Below, one piece after another: positions 25,242 to 34,455 of a stretch of 63,358 bases of DNA. The DNA is from Methanothrix sp. (GTDB lineage Archaea > Halobacteriota > Methanosarcinia > Methanotrichales > Methanotrichaceae). A program made the translations under genes and the position numbers. Every line of letters begins with the position of its first letter. Position 1 is the stretch's first letter. The notes below the pieces were generated by a model. That model did no database searches, was not told where the DNA came from, and saw nothing but the letters and a program-made list of their open reading frames with translations. The stretch lies in assembly GCA_029907715.1 (NCBI GenBank), contig JARYLI010000008.1:1-63358 (forward strand), in the 5' to 3' direction.

Positions 25242-26517
25242 TTAAAATCCCCCACACATTTGTCGTGGTTGATCGTATATCTGCTGCTGTACAGCTGTAG
25301 CAACTACGCGATTGGTTGATAATACAACTATTGATACCACTTCTATTTCTTTCGACTATTCTATACAGATTGCTATTGTTGTAAATTCTATTAGTACCAC
25401 TTATATTTATATTTTGGCTGAATTGAACACCTATTAAGCAATTTATTGTGTTTGAATAAATAATATTGCGTTCAACTGTATTTCTAAATGAGTCATTAAA
25501 AAATATAAACCCATCCGATGAATAAATAATATTATCCGAGATAATACTGTCGTTTAATTTGTCTGTACAAATTGCCTTGGTATAATGATCACTTCCTGAA
25601 GATTCCGGCGTCCTAATTGTAACCCCGCTTATTAGGATTCGCGAGGAGTTGCCGAGCTCAATTCTCCCGAATATTTCCGGCTTACTATCTGCAACAGCGG
25701 ACTTAATAGAGAGATCATGTACACCCTCTATTTTTACGTCACCATCATACCTGCAGCCGCCAGGAAGCAGATAAATCTGCGTATTGTTTTTGACATAACC
25801 ATTTATATTATCACGGCAATTCAAATATACACAAGCTCTGTTTACAGGAATAACTTTTCTATACGAACATCTTGCACCATTCGATCTCAAAACATCGACT
25901 TGGAGATTCGTATCATTATCTCCAGCATTCCATATTATGCTCGGAGTGCCTTGGCCACTTACAATACCATTACCATTCACAGACCATTGATATGTTGCAT
26001 CGTTTATATTAGAGATTTCAGCTCTCAAGTTAGTTTGATTTACACAGTGTGTATTATCTGAGACGATTATGTCCAAAAATGGACATCGAGACTGGAGAGG
26101 CAGTCCGACTACTGCACGACCTTTGGGTATGGTAGACATAATGCCAAATACCCATTTTAGTTCGTCACCTCGTCTAACAGTATAATTTTTTAATTGCCAC
26201 TCCGTACCTATAAACTCACACTGGAAAACATTATTTTTGTAGAATTTCATATATGTAAATGGTGCATCTTCCTTCCACCATCCAAACGTGAAATCATTGA
26301 TATCTTCCGTTACATTCAACTTAATGCAAACTTCTCCTCTGCGTATTTCCTGAAGATCTATCGTATAATTATAAGTATTTTTGGTATTATCATAATAACT
26401 GTTCCAACAAATATCATCGCAGCACTCGATTTCGTACGGTTCCTGACCATGTGTCATAAAAGGATATGCGTATATAAAAAATATAAGTAGTAATATCATA
26501 TATATAATAAATTGCAT
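25219..26517 (-). CDS. Secreted parallel beta-helix protein with Ig/PKD-like domain, AT-rich island
   Basis: From the ATG at 26517 this is a 432-residue protein with a signal sequence (IIYMILLLIFFIYAYPF). An N-terminal cysteine-containing region is followed by a PKD/Ig-like stretch (YQWSVNGNGIVSG) and a C-terminal region of repeated short strands (ISDNIIYSSDG, VERNIIYSNT) typical of right-handed beta-helix (NosD-like) surface proteins. There are many N-glycosylation sequons and a Cys-rich tail (CYSCT, CDVCR). The open frame extends upstream, but those codons look non-coding. It is AT-rich like its neighbour. Ligand and function are unknown. Confidence 0.65.
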   Translation of the reverse strand: MQFIIYMILLLIFFIYAYPFMTHGQEPYEIECCDDICWNSYYDNTKNTYNYTIDLQEIRRGEVCIKLNVTEDINDFTFGWWKEDAPFTYMKFYKNNVFQCEFIGTEWQLKNYTVRRGDELKWVFGIMSTIPKGRAVVGLPLQSRCPFLDIIVSDNTHCVNQTNLRAEISNINDATYQWSVNGNGIVSGQGTPSIIWNAGDNDTNLQVDVLRSNGARCSYRKVIPVNRACVYLNCRDNINGYVKNNTQIYLLPGGCRYDGDVKIEGVHDLSIKSAVADSKPEIFGRIELGNSSRILISGVTIRTPESSGSDHYTKAICTDKLNDSIISDNIIYSSDGFIFFNDSFRNTVERNIIYSNTINCLIGVQFSQNINISGTNRIYNNSNLYRIVERNRSGINSCIINQSRSCYSCTAADIRSTTTNVWGILNGCDVCR

Positions 26518-26787
26518 GCGGTGATGTTGATCCGGCCGTGCGCTTCTTGTGAATGGATGTGCACATACACCAACCGGCTTGCACGAGCTCGAAGTTGTCA
26601 AACACTTAAAAACTAACACCAAAAGTAGTAAATTACAAAACTGGATCATATGTCAACCACCCAAGCATTTAATATATGATACTAACAACTGATAACATAT
26701 AATTCGAAACCGAACATTACACAATCTTATTGTATCGCGCTCACTTAATAAATAAGCCAGTCTGCCCAACATATCAACTGAGTAACC

Positions 26788-26943
26788 TTATTCCCTCCTG
26801 AAAATCCCTATCATCCAATCTGCTATATAAAACCACCGTTTGAATCTCGTGTTGTTAGGTTCTATCCCAAATTCCATATTAATGTTCCAGTCTGTAGTAT
26901 TTTCGCGTTTCGATTCCAACAGTTCGATTCTCTTTATTCTTGT
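26788..26943 (-). pseudogene. Probable 3' remnant of a gene, AT-rich island
   Basis: A minus-strand frame open from 26943 to the TAA at 26788 encodes about 51 protein-like residues ending RWFYIADWMIGIFRRE. It has no good start codon with a ribosome site (only TTG at 26919 or an internal ATG), and an in-frame TGA lies just upstream at 26944-26946. It is best read as the surviving end of a truncated gene. I cannot name its family. Confidence 0.35.
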
Positions 26944-26989
26944 TCAGGTTAGAGATCATGTTGTGGGCTCGAATAACTGAATGGGCTCG

Positions 26990-27082
26990 CAGGAATCAGC
27001 GTGCACTGGTATAACGCCGCATGAATCCCAGGAGGTCGCATGCGACGTATCTCAAAGATATGGTGTACACAACCATTGCGTG
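26990..27082 (+). repeat. Family C dispersed repeat, copy 1
   Basis: CAGGAATCAGC at the left, a CGCATGAATCC centre, TCGCATGCG and a right end resembling GTGTACACAACCATTGCG recur with changes at 36232-36315. A shorter match lies at 52313-52347. It is non-coding and intergenic. No clear terminal repeats or target duplications were found. Confidence 0.5.
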
Positions 27083-27130
27083 ATCCGTGATGCGCCGGGA
27101 GTACTCCCTCTCCTGAGTCTGCTCCCGAGA

Positions 27131-28180
27131 TCATCGCGAACTGCGTGACCCCTCCACCCTTCTGTAAGCTTCCAGGAATGCATCGTTCTGCTCCGGCGTT
27201 CCCATGGTGACCCTTATGTGGTGGTTGTCAGAGCCAGGTATTCCCGAGCAGTCCTTTACAGATATTCCTTCTTTCAGAAGATCCTCAACTAGCGCGCTGG
27301 AATTCCTCTCGGTCTCCACATACAGGAAATTTGCATGCGATGGGGACGCCCTCAAATATCGAGCGACCCTTTCCCTCTCAGCCACGATCTTCTCGACGAT
27401 CCTCCGCATGTGGTCTGTATCTCTCAGAGCTGCCACGCCGCCAGCTATCGCAGGAGCGCTTATGCCGAAAACCGGCGCAGCCCTGGTGTACTGCTCCACC
27501 ACCCACTCTGGCGCGACCGCATACCCTATCCTGAGCCCTGCGAGGCCGAATGCCTTTGACAAAGTCCTTCCAACGATGAGGTTCTCGTACCTCTCGACCC
27601 ACTCCGCATGGCCCACACCCGCGAACTCGGCGTAAGCCTCATCCAGAAAGACCATGGAGTCTGTGCCCTCCAGAACCTCCCGGAGCAGCTCATCATCTAT
27701 CAACCCTCCTGTGGGGTTGTTCGGTGAGCAGATGAATGTGAGTGATGTATCCTTTGGAATCTCCCTCAGATTGCGGCCGAGCACGGGCTTTGCGCCGCAG
27801 AGCCTCGCTGCGAGCTCGTAGTAGGTGTATGTCGGCACAGGTATGAACACCGACCGGCCCCTCTCCAGGAAGAGCCTCGACACAGTGTCAATTATGCCAT
27901 CAAGCCCTGCCCCTGCGATCACGAGATCCTCTGAAACGCCAAGGTACTCCGCAGCAGCGCTCAGAAACTCATCCTGCGACGGATACCTTCTCAGATCCGC
28001 GGAGCTCACGGCCCTGACGACCTCGGGAGACGGGCCGTACGGGTTCTCATTCCTGCTGAGAAATATTATCCTCTCAGCGGGTATGCCGTAAAGGCGCTCG
28101 ACATCCATCATGCTGATCCCGGGATCGTCAGGTGTCAAGCTCTGCAGTGTGTCCACAAGGAGGTGCCGGTGGCCCATCAC
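27131..28180 (-). CDS. hisC: Histidinol-phosphate aminotransferase
   Basis: A 349-residue fold-type I PLP enzyme that transaminates imidazole-acetol phosphate in histidine synthesis. The N-terminal SRNENPYGPSP is characteristic of HisC, with NNPTGG, DEAYAEF and the PLP Lys in RTLSKAFGLAGLRIGY. It stands alone between repeats, with no other his genes in the window. Related HisC-like enzymes can act on other substrates, but the N-terminal ENPYGPSP motif supports the assignment. Confidence 0.9.
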   Translation of the reverse strand: MMGHRHLLVDTLQSLTPDDPGISMMDVERLYGIPAERIIFLSRNENPYGPSPEVVRAVSSADLRRYPSQDEFLSAAAEYLGVSEDLVIAGAGLDGIIDTVSRLFLERGRSVFIPVPTYTYYELAARLCGAKPVLGRNLREIPKDTSLTFICSPNNPTGGLIDDELLREVLEGTDSMVFLDEAYAEFAGVGHAEWVERYENLIVGRTLSKAFGLAGLRIGYAVAPEWVVEQYTRAAPVFGISAPAIAGGVAALRDTDHMRRIVEKIVAERERVARYLRASPSHANFLYVETERNSSALVEDLLKEGISVKDCSGIPGSDNHHIRVTMGTPEQNDAFLEAYRRVEGSRSSR

Positions 28181-28217
28181 AGCACACCTCTTTTCCTGTG
28201 CATGCGCATTCTGTTTA

Positions 28218-28370
28218 CACTCTTATCCATCTGATGACCTGCCCGAAGAGGCAGCAGCCGTGCTATGCACTCGTTTCGACTTATCTTCGACTGCGTCGAA
28301 GGCCTTGCGAGGGGTGAGTGCATTCAGCAGACTCCCCCCATGCCTCCAAGTTGATGAATACATAAGAGCG
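28218..28370 (+). mobile_element. Family A miniature inverted-repeat element, copy 2
   Basis: A 153-bp element with CACTCTTAT and ATAAGAGCG termini, flanked by the exact 8-bp duplication TCTGTTTA (28210-28217 and 28371-28378). Internal TTCGAC...GTCGAA and TTCAGCA palindromes match the other copies. It lies between the start of hisC and the end of the downstream isomerase gene. Confidence 0.9.
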
Positions 28371-28460
28371 TCTGTTTATTGCTGATTCTGTTATCGCCAC
28401 AACAGATCGCGATCCGGCATTATGCGGTCCAACAGGCCTCGTATCATCAGGCCGGAGAAC

Positions 28461-29369
28461 TCATGCACCCATCTCCCAGCCGAGCCACTCCTTTATTATT
28501 ATGTAGCTCATCTCGGGCGGTATGGCTCCGACCTCGGTGCATATCACATCTATGTACTGATGTGGTGTCACATCGAAGGCAGGATTTCTCACCCGGAGAT
28601 GTTTGTACCTCATGTAGTCATCCAGAACCTCCTCAGGTCCCCGCTCCTCGATCTCGACAAGCTCCCCCATGAGAGTGTCCGGGCTGAACTTGTAAGTCTC
28701 TGCTGCCACCATGAACGGCTTCCTGGCCTCATGTGCGCAGAGAGCGATCTGTGATGTCCCTATCTTGTTGACGAGCGAGCCGTTGGCAGTTATCACATCA
28801 GCGCCGACAACAACAAGATCCACATCCTCGATGACGCTTCTGACTGCAGAATCCACAATCAGCTCTGTTGGAATGCCGACCTCATCAAGCCTTTTTATGG
28901 TCAGATGCCCCTGATACCTGGGCCTGGACTCGGTGGCTATGATTCTTATGCTCTTTCCATCCGTGTGAGCGCGCTCTATGACCGCCAGAGCAGCGCTTGA
29001 GTTGCAGTGAGTCAGTATCACATCCCCATCCCTGACCCTCCTGCTTCCGATCTCACCGATCCTCTCCACAGCCTTCAGGGATCTCTCTATGAAGCGCTCA
29101 GCATTTGCCACGATCTCTCTCCTGGCAGACTCGAGATCAGCAGAACGGTACCTCACCACCATCCTAACGGCATTCGATAGGGAGACGGCCGTTGGCCTGG
29201 TTCTTAGAAGCGTATCCGCAGCATTCTTCAGTTCCCTGTCGAACTCATCCAGACTCGAGACGTCGAGGGTCAGAGCAAAATCCCTCAGCGCAGCAGCTGC
29301 GGCACGTGCGATGAGCCCTGCGCCCCTTATCTCCATGCTCCTGATCTTCTCTGCGGTATCCTCTATCAT
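28461..29369 (-). CDS. Ribose-1,5-bisphosphate isomerase (eIF2B-related family)
   Basis: A 302-residue member of the eIF2B/MtnA superfamily, closest by appearance to the archaeal e2b2/ribose-1,5-bisphosphate isomerases that convert ribose-1,5-bisphosphate to ribulose-1,5-bisphosphate for a form III RubisCO in AMP recycling. Typical motifs are THCNSSAAL, ATESRPRYQG, VVVGADVITANGS and NKIGTSQIAL. The ATG at 29369 is chosen because the upstream in-frame residues do not fit the family. RubisCO and AMP phosphorylase are not in the window. MtnA at 44999 is the paralogue with the distinct thioribose role. Confidence 0.85.
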   Translation of the reverse strand: MIEDTAEKIRSMEIRGAGLIARAAAAALRDFALTLDVSSLDEFDRELKNAADTLLRTRPTAVSLSNAVRMVVRYRSADLESARREIVANAERFIERSLKAVERIGEIGSRRVRDGDVILTHCNSSAALAVIERAHTDGKSIRIIATESRPRYQGHLTIKRLDEVGIPTELIVDSAVRSVIEDVDLVVVGADVITANGSLVNKIGTSQIALCAHEARKPFMVAAETYKFSPDTLMGELVEIEERGPEEVLDDYMRYKHLRVRNPAFDVTPHQYIDVICTEVGAIPPEMSYIIIKEWLGWEMGA

Positions 29370-29538
29370 GATTCTATGCAGCGCATCCTCCTGAGATCTA
29401 TGTTGCGATGTACCAGGGGTTTCTCCGAATAAGGAGCAGAAGCCAGAAATTGAACCTTGCTGCTTTTGATCAGAGACACGCAATCCTTAATCGGACACGT
29501 CCATCAGAGATCCAGAGTCATCGAGATCATCGCGTTTC

Positions 29539-30021
29539 TCATCTCCATATCCTCTCAGCCAGCTTTGCGACCCTCTCGCCAAGCTTTCTGCATGTGTTCA
29601 GAGAATTATCATCAGGAGATCCAATTGCTATGGCGCCGTAATGCCCTCCGGTCTCCATCGGATCCCCTGCAACTACCATCCCGTGTATCATCATCGCCTG
29701 AATTATGGAGAGGATCGTCGTCTGATTTCCCCCCTCGATGCTTGCAGACGAGGTGAAGGCAGCACCGATCTTGTTCTCCAGCTTCCCCCTAACCTTCGCG
29801 CTTCTGTCGAAGAGCTGCTTGACCTCTGCCGCCATCAGCCCGTAGTATGTGGGCGAGCCGATCACTATTCCGTCGGCCGATTTGAGATCATCGAGCTGCA
29901 CATCCTCTACCCTCTTGAGAGCAACCTCTGCTCCAGCATCCTTCGCCCCCTCCGCCACAGCTCTGGCCATCTTTTCCGTGTTGCCCGTGCGGGAGTAGTA
30001 CGCGACCAGTATCCTAGCCAT
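29539..30021 (-). CDS. Flavodoxin/WrbA-like FMN protein
   Basis: A 160-residue flavodoxin-fold protein starting ARILVAYYSRTGNTEKMA, where SRTGNTE is the FMN phosphate-binding loop. GSPTYYG and a Gly-rich TGGHYGA segment contact the flavin in the family. It may be a flavodoxin or an NAD(P)H:quinone reductase of the WrbA type. The ATG at 30021 is preceded by GGAGGAATATC, which decides the start over one five codons upstream. It is transcribed alone or with the isomerase gene 169 bases downstream. Confidence 0.88.
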   Translation of the reverse strand: MARILVAYYSRTGNTEKMARAVAEGAKDAGAEVALKRVEDVQLDDLKSADGIVIGSPTYYGLMAAEVKQLFDRSAKVRGKLENKIGAAFTSSASIEGGNQTTILSIIQAMMIHGMVVAGDPMETGGHYGAIAIGSPDDNSLNTCRKLGERVAKLAERIWR

Positions 30022-30415
30022 GATATTCCTCCGCATTGATTGTTTGCATTCATCATACTTAACTTTCTCTCATCGTGCATGCATATAAACGTTTGAAAAG
30101 GATGCGATACACAGGCAAAATTCGAAATACATTATATTTTTTAATTAACATTGTGTAGTTCACCAATCTGGAGGTAGAAGATCACAGATGTTCCACCTCA
30201 GAACAAATATGGTGAGATGTGCATGAAAATCGGGCGCAATGAGAATGTGGATTGATGGAGATTGGGCTGCGAGACGAGAGCAGGCTGGGCATCACACCGG
30301 TTGAGGTCGTACAAAACTGCGTCAGCAATCCATCTCGTCATGTGGATCACTCAGGCTCATGGCTTCCAGCAAGTTGTGCCCTCCCAGATGCTGGCTGTTC
30401 CGATATAAGTTCTCG
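30022..30415. other. Intergenic region with an orphan promoter and ribosome site
   Basis: On the plus strand, TATATTTTTTAATTAAC (30132-30148) and CTGGAGGTAG (30169-30178) look like a promoter and ribosome site, but the ATG that follows opens only 12 codons. No other gene is seen on either strand. It may be the leader of a lost gene or encode a very short peptide. Confidence 0.4.
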
Positions 30416-30536
30416 AGCTCATCCATCTGATAACCTGCAGAAGAAACACTGGCCATCTATCCGTTCCTGGATGGTGAAAGGGTGCCTCAAGCAACCAGAT
30501 TGCATGCCCTCAGGCTGCTAAGCATATAAGAGCACG
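30416..30536 (+). mobile_element. Family A element, divergent subtype
   Basis: This copy begins AGCTCATCCATCTGATAAC and ends ATATAAGAGC, matching family A ends imperfectly. Its middle (GCAGAAGAAACACTGGCC, ATCTATCCG, CAGATTGCATGCCCTCAG) is shared with the copy at 39212-39317 rather than with the main type. Possible duplications AGTTCTCG and AGTTCTAT flank it (6 of 8). It abuts the stop codon of the transglutaminase-like gene. Confidence 0.55.
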
Positions 30537-30540
30537 AGTT

Positions 30541-31911
30541 CTATCTCACGGCCTTGATGCGCATCCACGACCTGAGCCGTTCATCCCCTGGCTCCAGCCA
30601 CATGCCCTCCTCAGGGTTCAGAAGCGAGTAGTGGACGCTCGAGTTGTACATCACCCCTCTGTAATAGGCTGCGTCGCTCCTGATCGATCCGAGGTTCACG
30701 AAGTTCTGCGCGCTATCCACCACTGCGGACTCTATCGCTGTGTATCCATCCTCCGTTCTGACCACAACCCACATGTGCTCGCCGAGCGGATGATCCTTCG
30801 CCCCAACCATCAGATACGCGTCGTAGCCCATTCCTTTCAGAAAAGACCAGCAGACCTGCGATGCGTTGGAGCAATCAAACACGCTCTCACGGTATCGTGG
30901 GATGTAGATGTGCTCCTCGAGAAGCCTCTCCAGGTCTCTGCGGTCTGTGCTGTTGTCCATCTCCAGGTGAACATATCTGGATGGCTCACATCTCCTCACG
31001 ATATAATCAACAGGCACACTGAGATTGATCGAGTTGGCCGCTGCAAGCTCCTCAGGATCTCTGTACACAATTCCAGTATACCATTCATCCTCAAAGACCT
31101 GCGCCCCCACTGCCCTGTCGGGGTTAAGAGGGTTGAGCGAGATCGCCTGCCATTCATCACCGTCCTTCACAGCGACCCATATGCTGCCATGCCTCTGCAT
31201 GATAACAGGGGTGTATCCAGCACCCTTCAGGAGATAAAAGACAGCAGCAGGTCTCAGGAACAGATCCTGAGGAAATGAAACATCAATGCCATCGTATGAT
31301 AGAAGCCCTCTCTCAGATACCGTGTGATTCGTGTGTATCAGAAACTGACCGCCGGTCAGGTGTGATGGGTCTGCGTACCTCCAGCTCGAGAGCAGATCTG
31401 AGAGGAGGAGCGACCACGTGTCATTGCGCCTCCCTCTTTTAACCAGAGTCGTGGATCTGTCGGTCTCTGAGATTGTTCTCAGAATGTCAAACAGTATCCG
31501 GGTATCGCCGGAGCACGACTTCATCGAGGCGATGTATGTGCGATCCGTGGCGGGAGAGTACCACACTGCAAAGGTCTTCCTAGTGCTGCATCCCGCGAAG
31601 CTGTAGTTGATATCAAGAAAGCTCACCTCAATATCTCTGATGCGGGAGCTGTAGCGGCTCACGGATCCAACCACAAGACCGTTGCCGGTGTACAGCTCTT
31701 GGATTGCATCAAGGTATTTCTCAGGCCCGACGCCAGCATCCCTCAGCCAGAAGAGGTTGAACATCAAGCAGTGCGCCTCTGTGGTCAGCACCCCTGACCC
31801 CTCGTTTCCCCGAACGGTTGCATTCCCGATAATGATGGAGAAGTCGGGCGCCTGAAGCGCAAGGGAGGAATCGATTAGAAGCCCGATGAGGAGAAGCATC
31901 TTCAAATGCAT
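30541..31911 (-). CDS. Secreted transglutaminase-like protein
   Basis: A 456-residue protein with a signal peptide (LKMLLLIGLLIDSSLAL). In the C-terminal third, FDCSNASQVCW, GEHMWVVV and an acidic-residue segment (IESAVVDS) give the Cys-His-Asp/Glu order of the transglutaminase-like peptidase superfamily. Several N-glycosylation sequons are present. It is expected outside the cell membrane and could process or cross-link surface proteins. It is 9 bases upstream-adjacent to the end of a glycosyltransferase gene that points the same way, so the three genes at 30541-34148 may be one surface-biogenesis transcript. The N-terminal two thirds are unassigned. Confidence 0.65.
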   Translation of the reverse strand: MHLKMLLLIGLLIDSSLALQAPDFSIIIGNATVRGNEGSGVLTTEAHCLMFNLFWLRDAGVGPEKYLDAIQELYTGNGLVVGSVSRYSSRIRDIEVSFLDINYSFAGCSTRKTFAVWYSPATDRTYIASMKSCSGDTRILFDILRTISETDRSTTLVKRGRRNDTWSLLLSDLLSSWRYADPSHLTGGQFLIHTNHTVSERGLLSYDGIDVSFPQDLFLRPAAVFYLLKGAGYTPVIMQRHGSIWVAVKDGDEWQAISLNPLNPDRAVGAQVFEDEWYTGIVYRDPEELAAANSINLSVPVDYIVRRCEPSRYVHLEMDNSTDRRDLERLLEEHIYIPRYRESVFDCSNASQVCWSFLKGMGYDAYLMVGAKDHPLGEHMWVVVRTEDGYTAIESAVVDSAQNFVNLGSIRSDAAYYRGVMYNSSVHYSLLNPEEGMWLEPGDERLRSWMRIKAVR

Positions 31912-31920
31912 TTTGTATCC

Positions 31921-32832
31921 CTAACGCCTCTTTCTGTAGAGCTCCCTCATCACCTCTCTGTGCATTGTGGCCATCATGTCTCCCTGGATGCCCATGAGGA
32001 ACAGCTGGAACCCGACGATGATCAGTATAGCGGTCAGGATCGTCAGAGGTATGTGCTCCACCCTTCCGTTGAGCCAGTCCCTCACGACGTATAGACCGAG
32101 CATAAATCCGACAGATCCAAAGATAGCACCCATCAGCCCGAAGTAGAAGAGAGGATTCTGTGTCTTGGCGAGCCTGTAGATCGTTAGCATGATCTTCGGG
32201 CCGTCTCGGAGCGGGCTGAGCTTGGTCCTGGTTCCACCTGCTCTCGGCAGGTACGTTATCGGTACCTCCACGATCCGGAGGCCCTTCTTCAGGCTCTCTA
32301 TCGTTATCTCCGACTCGATCTCGAAGCCTGTCATTGAGAGATCCAGGCTGGAGATACCCGATCTGGTGAACGCCCTGTATCCGGAGAGTATGTCCCTGAG
32401 CCTCACCCCATAGATTATCCCGAATAGCAGGTTGATGAGCCAGTTCCCCACCAGGTTCAAACGCTTCAGCGATCCGCCCCTCAGATTGGAGAACCTGTTA
32501 CCTATGACGTGATCAGCTCTGCCCCTCATGAGTGGATCCAGAAGCCTGTCAACCTCTGACGGCAGATACGTGCCATCGCCATCTATGAGCACGATGTACT
32601 CCTTGTCTATAAGCCCGAAGGCCTCGAGGAGGGCCTGCCCCTTCCCGGATCCGCTCTGGACGATCACCCTCGCGCCGGCTTCCCTCGCCAGATCAGGGGT
32701 GCCATCTGTGCTGTGCCCGTCGATCACGAGGATATCCTGGAAGCCCATGCGTCGGAAGTCCTCTATGACTCCCCTGATGGACCCCGCCTCGTTGAGCGTG
32801 GGTATAAGCACACAAACATCGTCTCTCTTCAA
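31921..32832 (-). CDS. Family 2 glycosyltransferase, AglJ/DPM1-like
   Basis: A 303-residue GT2 enzyme: LIPTLNEAGSI at the start, VIDGHSTDGT, the metal-binding IDGDGTYLP and a C-terminal pair of membrane segments. Such enzymes put the first sugar on dolichol phosphate for S-layer N-glycosylation (AglJ) or make dolichol-phosphate sugars. The gene overlaps the phosphohexomutase gene by ATGA, which supplies sugar-1-phosphates for nucleotide-sugar donors. The glycosylated surface proteins in this window fit the same theme. Exact sugar unknown. Confidence 0.85.
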   Translation of the reverse strand: MKRDDVCVLIPTLNEAGSIRGVIEDFRRMGFQDILVIDGHSTDGTPDLAREAGARVIVQSGSGKGQALLEAFGLIDKEYIVLIDGDGTYLPSEVDRLLDPLMRGRADHVIGNRFSNLRGGSLKRLNLVGNWLINLLFGIIYGVRLRDILSGYRAFTRSGISSLDLSMTGFEIESEITIESLKKGLRIVEVPITYLPRAGGTRTKLSPLRDGPKIMLTIYRLAKTQNPLFYFGLMGAIFGSVGFMLGLYVVRDWLNGRVEHIPLTILTAILIIVGFQLFLMGIQGDMMATMHREVMRELYRKRR

Positions 32833-34148
32833 TTCCCGCTCCTCATTGCGCTCAGGATCATGTTCTCATACATGCCCGCTATCTCCTTCACGTCATCCTT
32901 CACGCTCTCCACGTAGATCCGGATCAGCGGCTCGGTGTTCGATGGTCTTATGAGAACGGTGTGACCCTCCCCCATCACCTTTATGCCATCGGTGGTGTCG
33001 GGCTCGAGATCCGAGAGCCTCTCCAGGAGTCTCCTCATCAGAGCCGGTGCATCAGCGATATCCTTCAGCCTTATGCTCTTCTGGATGTATGGATAATCAG
33101 GTATCTCGTCAGCCATATGAGAGAGCCGCTCCACGGCCACGATCTCGGCAAGCGCCAGGCTCATGGCGAATGGATCGTCGGAGTACTGAAACTCGGGAAT
33201 GAAGAAATGACCGCTTCTCTCGACGCCGAGAACCGCCCCCGAGTTCTTGACCCTGTTGGCCACAAATACATCACCAACCCTCTCACGCTGCACCTTTATC
33301 CCGTAGCGCTCGAGCTCCCTCTCCAGTATCATGGAGCAATCGAAGCCTGCAATGACCAGATCTCCTGGTTTGTAACGCCTTCTCGCGATTATTATCGCTA
33401 TCTTTTCAGGGGGCAGAACTCTCCCTCTATCATCGATCACCATCCCGCGGTCTGCATCTGGATCAAACCCCACTCCGAAGTCCGCGCCTGTGCTGATAAC
33501 CTTCGCAGCAGCGTCTCGAAGTGATTCTGCTGTTGGCGCGGGCCCTCTCCCCGGAAACCTTCCGTCCATGGTCGCATTCAGGAGCTCCACATCGATTCCG
33601 GCTCTGGTGTATACAGGAGAGATGCCGCATGCAGATCCGTTGCCCGTGTCGAGCACGACTCTGAGATCTCTGGTTATCTCGACCTTCTCTGCAGCATAAT
33701 CTCCGTACTCGATAATTGCCCTGTCAGCGTCCTCCACGGTCAGGCTTCCATTTCCAGACCTGAACCCGCCTCCTGTGTATATATCCACAATTCCGGCCTC
33801 TCTGTAAAGCATGCCATAGCCATCGCCGGTTCGGAAGCGTATGCCGTTGTACTCAGGTGGGTTGTGAGAAGCAGATATGTATGCTGCAGCTCTTCTCCCA
33901 CTCCTCATGGTCACGTATCCCAGAATCGGTATTGGTATCACGCCGTAACTGTGAACATCCACGCCTGTCCCGAGAACGCCCCTGAGAAACGCACCCTCCA
34001 GCGAGGGGCCGCTGGTCCTGGTATCCCGGCCCAGAGATATCGCCCCGCCTGAGAGATAGGTGCCAAAAGCGGCACCGACGCGCATCGCAACGTCCTCTGT
34101 CAGCTCATCTCCGTAGATGCCCCTAACATCATATGCTCTGAAGATCAC
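32829..34148 (-). CDS. Phosphomannomutase/phosphoglucomutase family enzyme
   Basis: A 439-residue alpha-D-phosphohexomutase. The phosphoserine loop is SASHNPPEYNG, the metal loop DPDADRG, and the C-terminal phosphate-binding RPSNTEPLIRIY is intact. It interconverts hexose- or hexosamine-6- and 1-phosphates. Coupling by ATGA to a glycosyltransferase suggests a role in making donors for surface glycans. Mannose, glucose and glucosamine phosphates are all possible substrates. Confidence 0.9.
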   Translation of the reverse strand: MIFRAYDVRGIYGDELTEDVAMRVGAAFGTYLSGGAISLGRDTRTSGPSLEGAFLRGVLGTGVDVHSYGVIPIPILGYVTMRSGRRAAAYISASHNPPEYNGIRFRTGDGYGMLYREAGIVDIYTGGGFRSGNGSLTVEDADRAIIEYGDYAAEKVEITRDLRVVLDTGNGSACGISPVYTRAGIDVELLNATMDGRFPGRGPAPTAESLRDAAAKVISTGADFGVGFDPDADRGMVIDDRGRVLPPEKIAIIIARRRYKPGDLVIAGFDCSMILERELERYGIKVQRERVGDVFVANRVKNSGAVLGVERSGHFFIPEFQYSDDPFAMSLALAEIVAVERLSHMADEIPDYPYIQKSIRLKDIADAPALMRRLLERLSDLEPDTTDGIKVMGEGHTVLIRPSNTEPLIRIYVESVKDDVKEIAGMYENMILSAMRSGN

Positions 34149-34281
34149 AAAAGGCTGTGATCGCCGAGATTAAAAATAGTTTTCGAGAGACGCATCGGTA
34201 AGCCCAGGAGATAGCAGGAGTGCTGACGATACAATTCGAGACCAAAGAAGAACTGTCCTGTATAGGCGGTGATGATAATGG

Positions 34282-34354
34282 TAGCCCGGCCAGGATTCGA
34301 ACCTAGGTAAGGAGGTCCAGAGCCTCCCGTGATTGACCGCTACACCACCGGGCT
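34282..34354 (-). tRNA. tRNA-Gln (anticodon CTG)
   Basis: A 73-base cloverleaf with acceptor stem AGCCCGG/CCGGGCT, anticodon stem GGAGG/CCTCC around loop CTCTGGA (anticodon CTG) and T-loop GGTTCGAATCC. Discriminator A is followed by CCA in the genomic sequence (34279-34281). No intron. Confidence 0.93.
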
Positions 34355-34455
34355 GCCTGTTTCTTCTCGTTGCAGAGGTGTCATATTAATCTATCGATCG
34401 AGCTGCAGGGACAGGCATCATGCTGCTCAGGTCTGCATCTGCTCATGATCGTCTC

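Noticed and set aside
26518-26649. An N-terminal extension of the beta-helix protein
   Set aside because: The later ATG at 26517 begins a proper signal peptide, while the extension is Cys-, Ser- and His-rich without a ribosome site.
30631-31278. A plus-strand frame of 215 codons opposite the transglutaminase-like gene
   Set aside because: Antisense shadow; the minus-strand gene has a signal peptide and catalytic motifs.
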